DNA from: Gambelia wislizenii
Lineage: Eukaryota > Chordata > Lepidosauria > Squamata > Crotaphytidae
Direction of reading: 5' to 3'
NCBI GenBank assembly: GCA_030847615.1
Contig: JAUMIR010000001.1
Span: forward strand, 163,157,001 to 163,221,000
Length of the DNA stretch: 64,000 nucleotides
Shown: in pieces, positions 1 through 10,799 of the stretch
How positions within the stretch are numbered: position 1 is the first letter of the stretch
Layout of the letters: every line of letters starts with the position of its first letter
Translations under genes and position numbers: made by a program
The notes under the pieces: model-generated
Database searches by the model: none
Seen by the model: only the letters and a program-made list of their open reading frames with translations
Told to the model about the DNA's origin: nothing

Positions 1-754
1 CACTCCAGCAATACGGCGGGGGGAATCTATTGATGGCTTAAACCATTAATTACAAACTACAGGATTTTGACAGGACATAACCACTAAAGGACAATGTCAT
101 CTGTTCTGCGCTCCCTTTCACAGTTACGTGGCATCGTTATGACACCATATTTGATGCATTTGATAAAGTCCAAAGGTGTTATATTGAAAAGTACTAACTA
201 AAATATTCTGTATAAAAGGATACTCACTGGTTAAGACATTTTTTTAATTAAAAAAAAGGGAATCTTTTATTAGGGATGCAACTCTTTTCTCATTTCATTC
301 TTACATTCAAGAGCAAAGGCAAATATGTTCTTCCTGCTTTGATAGATTATGAAAGTTATTGCACTTTTTCAATGGTTTTTCACTTTGGGAATTTGTTGTA
401 AAAAAATTGTTTGACTTTTAAAAAAAAGGTCAAGACCCTTTAGGATCCCCCAAACCCACTTTAAACTCCAAGGAGCTGCTCTGAGTGATGAGGATCTGTA
501 GAGTGGTTAAGTGGGGGTGCTTCAAGATGATGAGTTCAGCCCCTTATTGCCCCTGAGCTTTGGTGTTTCTCCTTGTCACTCTATAGCTTGGGAGGCAGGA
601 GAGGGTAAGTAGTTTTATCCTGAAGCAGCCTACTCAATCATGCCACAGACTTCCATCACTTGGAGTAGTTTTCTGGAATTTAAATTGGTTTTAGAGGGGC
701 ATTCATGATTGTGCCAATAATGTCACAACTATGAATATGTAGCATAGCTGAATA
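1..754. other. No recognised gene
   Basis: AT-rich sequence with short A and T runs. I see no exon, no clear repeat boundary and no RNA gene here. Confidence 0.5.
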
Positions 755-812
755 TATAGTTATGGATCCATAACTCTAGGATACACATCTGTAACTGCAA
801 TGCAGGATGCCA
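755..812 (+). repeat. Fragment of an unclassified interspersed repeat
   Basis: About 58 bp around GTTATGGATCCATAACTC, followed by a variant of CTGTAACTGCAAT. The same segment occurs in reverse orientation at 10436-10500, and a looser copy lies at 42865-42915, so it is one end of a dispersed repeat. Class unknown. Confidence 0.45.
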
Positions 813-1599
813 GACATTATTTTCTGTGCAAACACCAACATTTTTGCACAAAAAGGTGTTAAATACCACACTGTTTTCTGCCCCCCAAAAATTCTTTTTA
901 AACACACACACAAACATTGCACAAACAAAATGTTCATCAAAAAAATTCACAAATATGAAAAATCTTGCAGTCCTTGCCTAGATTTATGGGGCATCTTGAT
1001 GTGTCAGTGTGTCAAGAGAGAAATCCTTTCTTCTCAATTATGAAAAGATACATTCTTTACATTGCTGCACTCCATTGATGGGAGAGTGGCCTTTCCCTTC
1101 TAACAGTTATATAGGATAAGCTCATATCTGAGATATTTGGCTGAGCAGTAATGGCATACATGTATCAAGTTGCCTATATTAAAATATGTTGTTTATCTGC
1201 ACTCTGGCAGTTCTTTAAGGAAAAATACACACTGCACTCTCATTAAAACATGTCACGCAGGTGCTATTTTCTACCTAGTATATTTTTATGTTAATAAACA
1301 TGCATCTGTTCAGCTCTTTTCTCTTTGGTATTCAGTTGTCTTTTTAAAAAAAAACATTGTACATTTTACATATCTAAAATACATTTATTAAACACTACAA
1401 AAGAAAGTGAAAAACACAAAAAGAAAAAAGAATAAAAGAGAATAAAAGAGTACTACATTCTAATAACTGCAAACTATTGACTTCCTACTCCACAGCTGAA
1501 AACTTTTTTATAAGCAAAATTCCACTACAGTTCCTGATTGAGAAATAAATTTTCAATACTTTTGCTATTTAGAGCCATAATTAATTAATTAACTTTATA

Positions 1600-2050
1600 T
1601 ATCTTCAACATTCTAAGCCAGTAAAATCTTTGCACCCCAATAGTTTTGTAAGTAAATAATAAACATCTTGCAGTCTTTTAAAAAGCTCTTTAGAGATTTT
1701 TCTTTGATCAACATTGTTAATTTATCCATTTCTAAAAGTTCATATAACTTGTTTAACCATTCTTCTAAGTTTGGCACATCTGATTCTTTCCATCTCTGTG
1801 CGAAGACAAGTCTAGCCATGATTATCATATATTGAAGGATTCTTCCATGTCTCCTTTCTCATTGTTAATCCATAATTCCTAATAAATACAATTCAGGTTT
1901 CTTCTGAAATTTAATTTTCAAAATATCTTCCAATGCTATAGTCCAGAATCTTTGAGCTTTCAGACAAGTCTATCAAAGATGATAAAAGGAATTTGTTATT
2001 CAGTTTTCCATAATACATCCAATTACTTTTACAATCCTTCCTTTTTTCTG
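1600..2050 (-). mobile_element. L1-like LINE fragment (end of ORF2)
   Basis: Read on the minus strand, the segment encodes the C-terminal end of an L1-type ORF2 protein. LKAQRFWTIALEDIL and PELYLLGIMD lie at about 1950-1865; after a break, MIIMARLVFAQRWK and VPNLEEWLNKLYELLEMDKL lie at 1828-1700. An in-frame stop and frame change between the two parts show it is inactive. The rest of the element is missing (5' truncation is typical of LINE insertion). The low-coordinate side is A/T-rich, which fits a 3' untranslated end. Confidence 0.7.
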
Positions 2051-2059
2051 TTCTATTAA

Positions 2060-2439
2060 TGCATGAACGCATACATTCATTTGACAGCCTTCCCTTTTCA
2101 CTCCTGGTATTTTCCTATCTTTTTATTGTTCTCTTTCTGGTTGTAAGTTACTTCAAATGTATTGTCCAAGTTTATTCAGTCTGTTTCAGAAGTGTTCCTT
2201 TTCTCTTGCTCCTTAGTTTCCCCACACACCTCTATGTCATATTATTTTGGACTGTGGCTGATCTTATACCATTCTGCTGTACAGTATTTCACCCCACAAC
2301 CTTCCCCCACCATCTCAGGAAATTAACCTGTGGTCTCATTTCTCTAACAAAATCAAAGGTTCTGACGAATTTATTGCAGTTTCTCTGACCAACTGTCCCT
2401 TTCAGCGCTTTAAAAAAAATATCCAGGTGTCCTTCACTT
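2060..2439. other. No recognised feature
   Basis: T-rich on the + strand. It may be decayed LINE sequence between the two fragments, but I cannot assign it. Confidence 0.4.
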
Positions 2440-2850
2440 TGCTTGCTGTCTCAGTGTCTCAGAGTAGTTAGAATACAGTATACTTTCAAAATAGCATTTA
2501 CAATTTCCACCACTAAGCTGGCTAGCCCTTGGTTGTCCATCAGCCAAAATGGACATACTGTAGGTCTAAAAGACAAGTTGTTGGCCTCATTTCTCCAAGC
2601 AGCTTGTCCACATCATCATGTTGAACAATCTGAAGCCCATCCATCAAAACCAGAGAAGTACATGCCCCAGTTACCTCCCCAGACTCTATCTTCAGTATGG
2701 AGTCCAAGTCAAAATAAATACAAGCAATTTTCTGTGCAAAATATTTGGCACACTCATCACAGCACATTTCCAAGGACTGTTCTGCAGCACTCTGAGGTCT
2801 GGAATGTAACAGAAGCATTAGAAGCAGGAAGAAGCACAATGTATAGTTGT
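2440..2850 (-). mobile_element. L2-clade LINE fragment (between endonuclease and RT)
   Basis: On the minus strand 2839-2540 is open and carries CAKYFAQKIACIYFDLDS followed by VDKLLGEMRPTTCLLD, the motif that precedes the reverse transcriptase core in L2-like elements (PTTCxLDPxPT in the family). In another frame at about 2530-2480 it continues as GLASLVVEIVNAILK, also typical of that region. The frameshift and the lack of the RT core show a decayed fragment. Confidence 0.6.
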
Positions 2851-2889
2851 TTAGCTCTAGTGATTCTAAAATGTACCTATAGTTAACTC

Positions 2890-3455
2890 ATTTTTTTTCA
2901 TAATTAAAGATACCAGTTTCAGAATCAGAATATGTTAATGCATCTGCAATCCATTAATTATAGTGTGATGTATGGCAGGCTCATGAAATTAATATGCACA
3001 TTAGACCAGTTATATTTGGCTGGAAAATATAAATTAGCCCCAGTTTATCTCACATTTCCAATGGATATGATGCCAAGCAAGCTGGAAACTATCCTCTATC
3101 AACCGCTAAAATCATCCATATAACTCACTTCTGAAAAATTATGTTTTTAGCAGATGTGAAAAATACCAACCAAAATATCACATAAAACTGGGGATGTGTG
3201 ATGAGCAAAACTCAAGTTCATCATAAGCCTCCATTTCCACCTTGAAATTCATTCTGACTTATTTCATATTGGACTGTGATGGGGGGGGGGCTGCATCCCA
3301 AAATCCAAATATATTCCTGTGCACCTTTTTTCAAATATGCAATTTTTGGTCCATTTTTTTTAAAAAAAGTAGTTTTCTACCACTAATGAAAATATGTTCA
3401 TGTGTAGGCTTTAAGTGTGTCACATACATTTCTACAACATACATATTTATCACAT
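2890..3455. other. No recognised feature
   Basis: AT-rich sequence with a G run near 3280 and T/A runs near 3355. No exon or repeat boundary recognised. Confidence 0.4.
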
Positions 3456-3760
3456 ACATTGGCCAAGATCCTGCATCAGGAGATACAACAATGAAAATGT
3501 AGCTATGACTTTTCCTGATGCTACCCTCTAAATTTCTGCCCTTGAAGCCTTGCAGCCCCCACCCCAAAACCAGCCATTTCCCAGGTGCTGGAGAGCTGGG
3601 TAGTAAGTAATGATGTGTTTAGACCTCTCCAGATCATAGGGCATAGTGAAACATCTGCAAAGTATTACTATGATCCTGTTACAGCTGCCTGTCTCAATGG
3701 ACCGTGGGACCAGGAGATGGCTGGCTATGTCATTACTCACCACCCCATTTTCCAGTACCT
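3456..3760. repeat. Degenerate dispersed repeat
   Basis: Shares the opening AAGATCCTGCATCA and scattered later similarity with 13634-13965, including a lead-in to a purine/pyrimidine-balanced GC-richer stretch. The class is unknown and the similarity is weak after the first 30 bp. Confidence 0.3.
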
Positions 3761-3761
3761 T

Positions 3762-4386
3762 GAGACATTATGACACAAGGCTCATATTCCAGAATTACAA
3801 CAAGATCATAGCAGATGTTGCCCTTACTTATCACACAACATCATCTCTATCCTGTTGCTGTCTTGTTGTTCATCTGCTTCTGTAGCGCATCTTGACATGG
3901 AAAACCCATCAATAGCTCCCAATATCACTGGTGTGGCAGCATTCCTCTCCATGAAATAAGATACCGTACCTCCGGGGCAGTAGCAATATGAGGAAGTCAC
4001 ATGGCATGAGGGGGCCACGTGACTTCCTCTCCTCCTCTTTTCCTCCTTCTACTTGCTATTACAAGATGGCAAAAATTGCTTTTTCTCCATGCCTTTCTTT
4101 TTTGCCATGCTTGCATACTTACAGGGAAACGATAAAATAATTTTTAATCATTTCCCTGTAATTACGCAATCACAGCAAAAACAAAAAGAAAAAATGAAAG
4201 GCATGTATGTGCTGAGTGGTGGGGTTACAGAACTGGTGTGGTAGGATGAAAATTGTCAAACCAGCCCACAATCATGCTCACACAAGTGAAGAGGATGTGC
4301 AACAGTTTTGGCTTCGATACCAGTAAGTTCCTGTTTGCTTCAGTAATGTGATTGCTGCAAGAAAGGAGGCTGGTGTGATAATGTCA
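3762..4386. mobile_element. MITE, family A copy 1 (GACWTTATNACA ends)
   Basis: Left end GAGACATTATGACACAAGG; the right end GGCTGGTGTGATAATGTC reads inward as GACATTATCACACCAGCC. The interior contains a symmetric block: CCATGCCTTTC at about 4090 and GAAAGGCATGTATGTGCTGA at about 4196. The same ends and interior occur at 43736-44146, so this is a family. No transposase coding is present. The Harbinger-like assignment is an inference from end sequence and companions in the window. Confidence 0.6.
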
Positions 4387-4399
4387 TTGGAAATGCGTT

Positions 4400-5280
4400 G
4401 GAAAGGGCTGCAGGGCTTGGAAGGTAGGATTTGTGGGGAGGATCTTGGGTCATTGTGATTGTGTAACAACTGTAAACATGATTTGGAATAATTGCAATTG
4501 TTGTTAGGCTTATCACACCATAGTTACTGAACAGCTTGCAAGCCTTCACTTATTTGTTTATTTATTTATTTACTTATTGTGCAGAAATCTGATTGCAAGC
4601 TTGTAAATTTTCCATCACAAGTTGCATTTGGGTTTGTGTTCAGTTTCAGGAATTAGAAAAATGTGTAAGTGCATATACACTCACAAACCTAATGGATTTG
4701 TCCCCCATGCATACGTAAAACTCATTCAAGGGTGCCCATTTCTGGTCAGTCTAGTCAAACAGCATTATTTGTACAACTCAGTCACCTTTTGTAAATGCTC
4801 TATTCATATCTCCAATACAGTTTGTTGAAGATGTCCTGCAATCGTGTCTTCATATTCTTCATATGGTTTTACTGAGTGGAGTGGTGGCAGTGGGGAATCA
4901 ATGTCATGTCCTCCCTTATTCTCCATATAGGGCCTTTCCAACAATCACTTTACTGTGCCCTGAGTGTGAAGCAAGAAGAAGGTGGTGGTGTTTTTCTCAA
5001 TTACTAAAAGGGTGGTTTCATTATTGCTTCTTCGCACCTTTCAAGCAGCAACCTTTTACTGCTGGTGCTTCCCCTCTTGTTAGCAGTCTCATACAGTGAA
5101 TATAGCAAGCAGTGAGAGGAGGACTAGCTGGCACACAAAGGTCTCACTGCCTACTGTTCAAAATCAAATGCTTCTCCCAGCTACTTTGGCAGTTTGAGAG
5201 CGTTATGTGGAAATCCTCGTAGAAGTATTGTGCTATTGTATTATACAAGCATAATGCTTGTATAAATATTACAGACACTG
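4400..5280. other. No recognised feature; short TTTA microsatellite
   Basis: A (TTTA)n run lies at about 4551-4574. The rest shows no exon or repeat border that I can define. Confidence 0.4.
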
Positions 5281-5284
5281 TGGC

Positions 5285-5533
5285 CTAAATCTAATTAGTA
5301 GTCTTAAGGAGAGTAAATCTATTGAAACACTCATAAGTCTACACCTACATAAATCCCTTATCAGTTGGTATCTTCCTGACAGTACTGGTAACAAATGCCT
5401 GCATCTAATTGGTAGTCCCAGCAAGAATTAGACCCACTGAATCAATTGCAGAATGGCAAGTCACCACTAATCTAAATCCTACTGGTTGAGTGGGTATACT
5501 CTAACTGGGACTAGCAATTGGATTTAGGCCTTT
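5285..5533. repeat. Degenerate repeat with 'AGACCCACTGAATCAAT' signature
   Basis: Repeated short blocks of the form TAGTCnnnnnnAGANTANANCNATTGAA, such as TAGACCCACTGAATCAATTG at about 5429. Similar blocks occur near 27335-27440, 31560-31700 and 63468-63610. It resembles an old dispersed repeat widespread in reptile genomes. Class not assigned. Confidence 0.4.
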
Positions 5534-5609
5534 ATTAACTGGTGTCTTTCTGACAACAAGAGTAACAAAACATTAACTGGTGTCTTTCTGACAACAAGAG
5601 TAACAAAAC
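5534..5609. repeat. 38-bp tandem duplication, two exact copies
   Basis: The unit beginning ATTAACTGGTGTCTTTCTGA occupies 5534-5571 and is repeated without change at 5572-5609. The identity suggests a recent local duplication. Confidence 0.9.
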
Positions 5610-5800
5610 ATTCCCTTGCACTCACAGCCATCACACTCAGAAATCCTTTTAAAAGAAAAGCACATGGGGAGGGGTGGACCCTCACAATCATCAGCTAAAT
5701 TAAATTACATCAACTCTGTGGGATTTTCATGGTTCTTCAGCCAAAACATGGTCGTTCTCCTCCAGCCCACTGTCTTTGACATAGCCAGGTAAAAGAACCA

Positions 5801-6421
5801 GGGGCCTATTCACACTAAACAGTGATGTCACTATAACTCTACTTTAACTGCCATGGGAGATTATCAGACGCTTTAAAAAACAACAACAAGGAGCTTGTGA
5901 GAACAATGTCACTGTACCACCAAGGGTCCCAATATTACACGCACCATCCTCCAGGCATCCTTCCTCTGTTCTCCCTCCATGCTGGAGTGATGAAAAAGGT
6001 GCTGCTTTTCATTAGCAGAAGTTTCTGCTAATGAAAAGTGGCACCTTTTTCGTCACCTCAGAACGGAGAGAGAATTGCAGGAGGAAGGATGCCTGGAGAA
6101 CAACGTTATGCGATATTGGGGCCCTTTGTCAGTACAGTGATGTTGTTCTTGTGAGCTCCTTGGGTTTGTTGTTTTTTTAAGCGTCTGATAATCACCATGG
6201 TACCATCCTATGGATTTATTTATTTATTTATTTATTTATATCCTGCCTTTCTCCCAAAATGGGATTCAATCCTGAGGTTGGTAGTTTAGGTAAGGGCATT
6301 TAGAATTCTCAACCAGAGAGCTCCTCTAATGCCTCACCTGAACTATCAATCCCATGATTCTATAGGATGCAGTCATGGCAGTTAATGTGGAATAACAATA
6401 CTATAATTGTGAATAGGCCCC
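5801..6421. mobile_element. MITE, family B, outer element
   Basis: Ends GGGGCCTATTCACACT at the left and, inverted, GGGGCCTATTCACAAT at the right. The interior has the family blocks ACTTTAACTGCCATGG and CATGGCAGTTAATGTGG near each end. It is interrupted by a second element at 5856-6196; without that insert it is about 280 bp. Related copies lie at 44380-44948 (also interrupted), 47563-47794 and, degraded, 62551-62738. No coding capacity. Confidence 0.75.
5856..6196. mobile_element. Foldback MITE inserted in the family B element
   Basis: Left end GGAGATTATCAGACGCTTTA, right end inverted GGTGATTATCAGACGCTTAA, and the arms continue complementary for most of the length. An example is CTGCTTTTCATTAGCAGAA against TTCTGCTAATGAAAAGTGGC around 6001-6043. 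It is flanked by ATG on both sides (5853-5855 and 6197-6199), consistent with a 3-bp target duplication. The end sequence is shared with the element at 48151-48452. Harbinger-like by inference. Confidence 0.75.
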
Positions 6422-6427
6422 AGGAGA

Positions 6428-6597
6428 TTTGTGTGTGTGTGTGTGTGTGTGTTTGCATTCAAGTCACCTGTCAACTAATGATGACCCCCATGAGTTTAAT
6501 AGGGTTTTCTTAGGCAAGGAATCATCAGAGGTGGTTTTGCCACTCCCTTCCTCTGAAACATAGCCTACAGCACCTGGTATTCATTGGCGGTCTCACA
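6428..6597 (-). mobile_element. 5S-rRNA-derived SINE, truncated
   Basis: Minus orientation. A (GT)n tail at 6431-6451 is followed by the SINE body (TCACCTGTCAACTAATGATG to CTTCCTCTGAAACATAGC) and about 45 bp of 5S rRNA 3' end (GCCTACAGCACCTGGTATTC...GCGGTCTC). The 5S-derived head is cut short at about 6597. The same body occurs at 8597-8745 and 14281-14512. Confidence 0.8.
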
Positions 6598-6599
6598 AC

Positions 6600-7410
6600 G
6601 GAAAAATTCTTTTCTTATAACACTGGAGATTTACTGCCATAAAAGTATATCATACTGCAGGGCAGGCTCAAGATTATTATATTTTTATTTATGTATTTAT
6701 TTATTTATTTTGCTGCTAGAGATGCAGTTTTCTGTTGTACAAGTCCAGTTAGTTGTATTTTCCTTCAGCTCAAAAGTCTCTTAGACTCCAGGCTTGTTGG
6801 GCTCATTAAACTCTACCATGTGCTATGAGTGAAGTGCCTGTCTCCCTCTCCAAACAATTCAAGCTGGTCCATGAGATATAACAAAAAAAAAATGCACTGT
6901 TTTCCTTCATTTGGAATGAATTAATAGGCTTGTATGGTCTGACATGCACGAATCCCGTTCTGAACAGCAGGCTGTTAAATATGTGCACGCACGTTAGTCC
7001 TCCTTATATTAATTGCATGAGGCTGTGAACAGAGTCCGGCAAGCTGAGGAAACCATTGGCCACGTTCCAAGCAGCCCTGAGATTTCAGCCTACTGTGTGT
7101 TTGTTCTGAAGTCTGTTTCCAGCCGTATTAGCTGTGTGCGTTTGCACGCGTTTGCTTTTATTTCCCAAAATGATACGACGTTGGCAGTTGTTCCACAGCT
7201 GTGAAGATTATTATTTTGCACCATCACTTGGGCAGTTTTGGCTTGCAGTTGAGTTGTTCATCATCAGGAGCACTTTAACTTTTAACAAACTAGAGCCAAG
7301 AGAGAAAAAGAGGAGAGCTGTTTCCATGGGGACTCTGCCTAAACCAAAGCAGAATTTTTTTTCTTTTTTCCTTCCCCCACCCTGGAGGTTCATTTGAAAA
7401 AAAAAACAAA
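6600..7410. other. No recognised gene; T-rich microsatellite
   Basis: A TTTATTTATG/TTTA run lies at about 6680-6712. The remainder has ordinary composition with no exon or repeat border recognised. A polypyrimidine run occurs near 7360-7380. Confidence 0.4.
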
Positions 7411-7414
7411 TAAA

Positions 7415-7495
7415 CCATGAGTACCATCCCTAAAGGCACCAGCTAATAGGATCAGCTCTGAATAGTACTTGCATGGGAGACCACCAATGAATACC
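7415..7495 (+). mobile_element. 5S-rRNA-derived SINE, head (interrupted copy)
   Basis: Plus orientation. GGATCAGCTCTGAATAGTAC and TGGGAGACCACCAATGAATA match the 3' half of 5S rRNA (GGTTAGTACTTGGATGGGAGACC in the gene). An upstream part (ACCATCCCTAAAGGCACCAG) matches the 5' half, with the middle of the 5S deleted. The element continues at 8597 after an insertion of about 1.1 kb. Confidence 0.75.
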
Positions 7496-8596
7496 TGGGG
7501 CTGTTTACACGATGAAAATGTCCTGGGAAGAATTCGTGTCGATCCCTGGCAGTTTACACGTACATCGGGTCGGGTACATGATTTTCGGAAGGGGGGCCAC
7601 CTTTTATCCCTCAACCTGCGGGACTTCCAGTCCCGCAGGTTGTGCCGGTTTTTAAAAAAGTCACTGGAGGATTTGGAAAATCGGAAATGTAAACAGCGTG
7701 GGATAAAAAGTCTCGGTACTGGGATGACCGGAAATGGTGACTGGGGGTGGGCTTAGAGCTCAGGGACTAGAAAAGGAGGGGTCAGTCACCCGTTCAACAG
7801 ATCCAGCCTCACCAGCCGAAAACAAAGGCATCTCTTCCAGCTGCACGAAGGTTGATGTGTGTGCGTGCACACGCGTGTACTCAATTACCTTTTTAAATGG
7901 ATTTCTACACTGCACACCCTTCAGCTTTACCTTTTCCTCAACTGCATGTTACAGAGAAATCGTAGTAGCTTGGTCACCTCCCAGGCACATTAAAATATTC
8001 AAGCCTCTGAGCGAATTAGCACCCTTTAATTCCCCCTCTCTGTGTTTGTGTCTTTCAAAACGCCTGCCTATAGCCATCTCTGCAGCCAGCTGTAGGGGTT
8101 AATATTTTAAAAAGGCAAGAGGAAAACCAAGCGCTTGATTTCAAAAGGAAAGCACTCTGCTTGTTTTCAAAGCACTCAGCTTGATTTCAAAAGGAAAGCC
8201 CTGCGACTGAGCGAAAGATCTATCAGGATCTTTCAAAATGCTTTCTGCCTCTTTTGAAAGGGTTAAAATGTTCATGAAGCAAGGGGGAATAACAAACCCC
8301 TGCCCCCCTCTCTCCACCACCCCCCAGCCAGCCAATAGCATCGCTCGTGGCGCTGAACTCTAAAGGAAGTGCGTCACCGAGGTTGTGAAAACGCGAGTAA
8401 TCGCATCTTTGATTGACAGCCAAAAAAAAAAAAAAAACCTAAACAAAACCGGAACGATGGACGTGTAAATATCAGTCACGGGACCACACGGGATATCCAG
8501 ATCAGAGACATAAATCGTATAAACAGCGAGGGGCGGATTCGTGATCACTATGTCACGGTAGGCAACGCAACAATTTCTGTCGTGTAACTGGCACCC
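7496..8596. mobile_element. 1.1-kb inverted-repeat DNA element inserted in the 5S-SINE
   Basis: It sits between GAATACC (7495) and AGGTGCTATAGG (8597), sequences that are contiguous in the other 5S-SINE copies. The ends are imperfect inverted repeats: TGGGGCTGTTTACACGATG at the left, GGGTGCCAGTTACACGACAG inverted at the right. A second inverted pair lies inside: CAGTTTACACGTACATCGG (about 7550) and, inverted, GATATTTACACGTCCATCG (8455-8473). The interior is GC- and CpG-richer than its surroundings and includes a CCAAT-type box (8331-8336, GCCAATAGC). No transposase is visible. The target duplication is unclear (perhaps CC). The class is unknown. Confidence 0.7.
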
Positions 8597-8745
8597 AGGT
8601 GCTATAGGCTATATTTCAGAAGAAGGAACTGACAAAATGACTTCTGAGTACTCCTTGCCTCAGAAAACCATATGAAATTCATGGGGTCACCATAAGTCAA
8701 CAGGCAACTTGAAGGCACACACACACGCACACACACACACACACC
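8597..8745 (+). mobile_element. 5S-rRNA-derived SINE, body and tail (interrupted copy)
   Basis: Continuation of the copy at 7415-7495: AGGTGCTATAGGCTATATTT (end of the 5S head), then the SINE body with GAAATTCATGGGGTCACCAT and AACTTGAAGGCACACAC, and a (CA)n tail at about 8717-8744. Orientation and junction match the intact-order copy at 14281-14512. Confidence 0.8.
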
Positions 8746-8810
8746 ATCCTACAGGACTACAGAATGGACCCTTTGGACATTATGGGATTTATAAGTTATT
8801 AGGTACTTAG

Positions 8811-10215
8811 AATCATAGAATCATAGAGTTGGAAGAGACCACAAGGGCCATCCAGTCCAACCCCCTGCCACGAAGGAAGCAAAGCATTCCCAACAGATGG
8901 CCATCCAGACCCTGTTTAAAAACCTCCAAAGAAGGAAACTCCACTACACTCCAGGCAGTGCACTCCACTGCCATTATTGCTCTTACCATCAGTAAGTTCT
9001 TCCTAATGTTTAGGTGGAATCTGTTTTCCTGGAGTTTGAACCCATTGCTCTGTGTCCTAGTCTCTGGAGCAGCAGAAAACAAGCTTGCTCCATTCTCAGT
9101 ATGGCATCCCTTCAAATATTTAAACATGGCTATCATGTCACCTCTTAACCTTCTCTTCTCCAGACTAAACACACCCATCTCCCTAAGCTGCTTCTCATAG
9201 GGCATGGCTTCCTGACCTCCCACCATTTTGGTTGCCCTCCTCTTGACACATTCCAGCTTATCCTTCCTGAATTGTGGTGCCCAGAACTGGACACAATATT
9301 CCAGGTGAGGTCTGACCAAAGCAGAATAGAGTGGCACTATTACTTCCCTTGATCTAGACACTATACTTCTATTAATGCAGCCTAGAATTGCATTTGCTTT
9401 TTTAGCTGCTACATCACACTGCTGACTTGTGTTCAGGTTGTCGTCCACTAAAACTCCTAGATCCCTTTCACATCTACTGCTCTCAAGCCAGGTGTCACAC
9501 ATCCTATATCTGTGCATTTCATTTTTACTGTCCAAGTATAGTATCCTACATTTCTCCCTGTTGAAATGCATTTTGTTAGTTTTGGCCCAGCTTTCTAATC
9601 TGTTAAGGTCATTATGAATTCTGACCCTGTCCTCTGGGGTATTAGCTACCCCTCCTAATTTGGTGTCATCTGCAAACTTGATAAGAATGCCCTCTATTCC
9701 ATCATCCAAGTCATTGATAACGATGTTGAATGGCATTGGGCCCAGGACAGAACCCTGTGGTACCCCACTGGTCACTTCTCTCCAGATGAAGAGGAGCCAT
9801 TAGTGAACACCCTTTGGTTTCGGTGAGTCAACCAATTCTAAATCCACTTGACAGTTGCATTGTCTAGGGCACGTGTTACTAACTTTTTTGCAAGAATATC
9901 ATGGGAAACCTTGTCAAAGGCCTTACAGAAATCAAGATACAAGTACATCCATAGCATTCCTTTCATCTACCAAGTTTGTAACTCTATCCAAAAAAGAGAT
10001 AAGATTAGTTTGGCATGACTTGTTTTTGAGAAACCCATGTTGACTTCTAGTGATCATGGCATTCCTTTCTAAGTCCTTACAGACTGTCTGTTTAATGATC
10101 TGCTATAGAATCTTTTCTGGTATTGATATCACACTTACTGGGTGATAATTATGTGGGTCTTCTTTTCCCCTTTTTGAAGATGGAGACATTTGCCCTCCTC
10201 CAGAGAGTAATGTGG
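8811..10215 (-). mobile_element. CR1 non-LTR retrotransposon, 5'-truncated
   Basis: Minus orientation. The 3' end at 8811 shows the CR1 octamer-type repeat (inverted ATTCTATGATTCTATGA) and the signature GGACTAGATG-like region. On the minus strand 9775-8813 is open (320 codons) with [12 protein letters not shown], the RT catalytic FADDTKL (codons at 9662-9676) and the C-terminal motif [20 protein letters not shown]. Further upstream in other frames are remnants of the earlier RT (up to about 10215). Frameshifts and missing endonuclease show it is inactive. Confidence 0.92.
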
Positions 10216-10435
10216 GGGGTGGGGTGGGGAGTAAAGGCACAATGCTGGAACTCTATCTGTAGGCTGATTTTCTCAGGCTGTGACCAGGCAGTAACTTCTG
10301 TAGAATGAAGAAAAAAATATTTCCCTTTTACAATGATAACCTGATCAAGCTTCAAACAATTGGTTACTGGACACATCTAATGAAAGAGACGTCCAGCTTG
10401 CTATGGTGGAAAGACATATATGAACTTTGTCTAGC

Positions 10436-10790
10436 ATTCAGTATTGCAGTTACAGATTTGTAACCTAGAGTTATGGATCCATAATTCCATATCCATATGG
10501 ACTCTGTATTACTGTAAAACTAGGTAAATGCCCACCAGTCCACCTTAACAGCCAACAGCCAGATGGGCAAAGGAGGTCTATTCAGCTGACAATCATGGTG
10601 TAAAGAAGATTACATATCCACACTCTCCTCTTGCCAGAGAGCAAGGCTGAAACAAGGATTTTCGACAGGGGCCCTGCTTCTGATTCTCACTGCCTCACTC
10701 GTTTGATCTGGCTGCAGGCTGTTAAGATGGACTTTGGGAGGGTCTGGCCAGGAGACATTACGTAGTTACACATATGTCACTAAGTAGCTG
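10436..10790 (-). repeat. Unclassified interspersed repeat (copy 2)
   Basis: One end (10436-10500) is the reverse of 755-812. The interior shares blocks such as CTTCTGATTCTCACTGCCTC with 42690-42720 (CTTCTGATTGTCACAGGCTC). About 300-400 bp long. Possibly a non-autonomous DNA element; borders are not sharp. Confidence 0.45.
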
Positions 10791-10799
10791 ATGAAGAAT

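Noticed and set aside
2443..2886. Plus-strand open frame of 147 codons
   Set aside because: Antisense to the L2-like fragment, whose minus-strand reading shows recognisable motifs.
8310..8370. A functional host promoter (CCAAT box, CpG-rich)
   Set aside because: It lies inside an inverted-repeat element inserted in a SINE; no transcript or downstream exon is visible, so I list it only as a possible captured sequence.
8829..9200. Plus-strand open frame of 123 codons
   Set aside because: Antisense of the CR1 3' end; no independent support.
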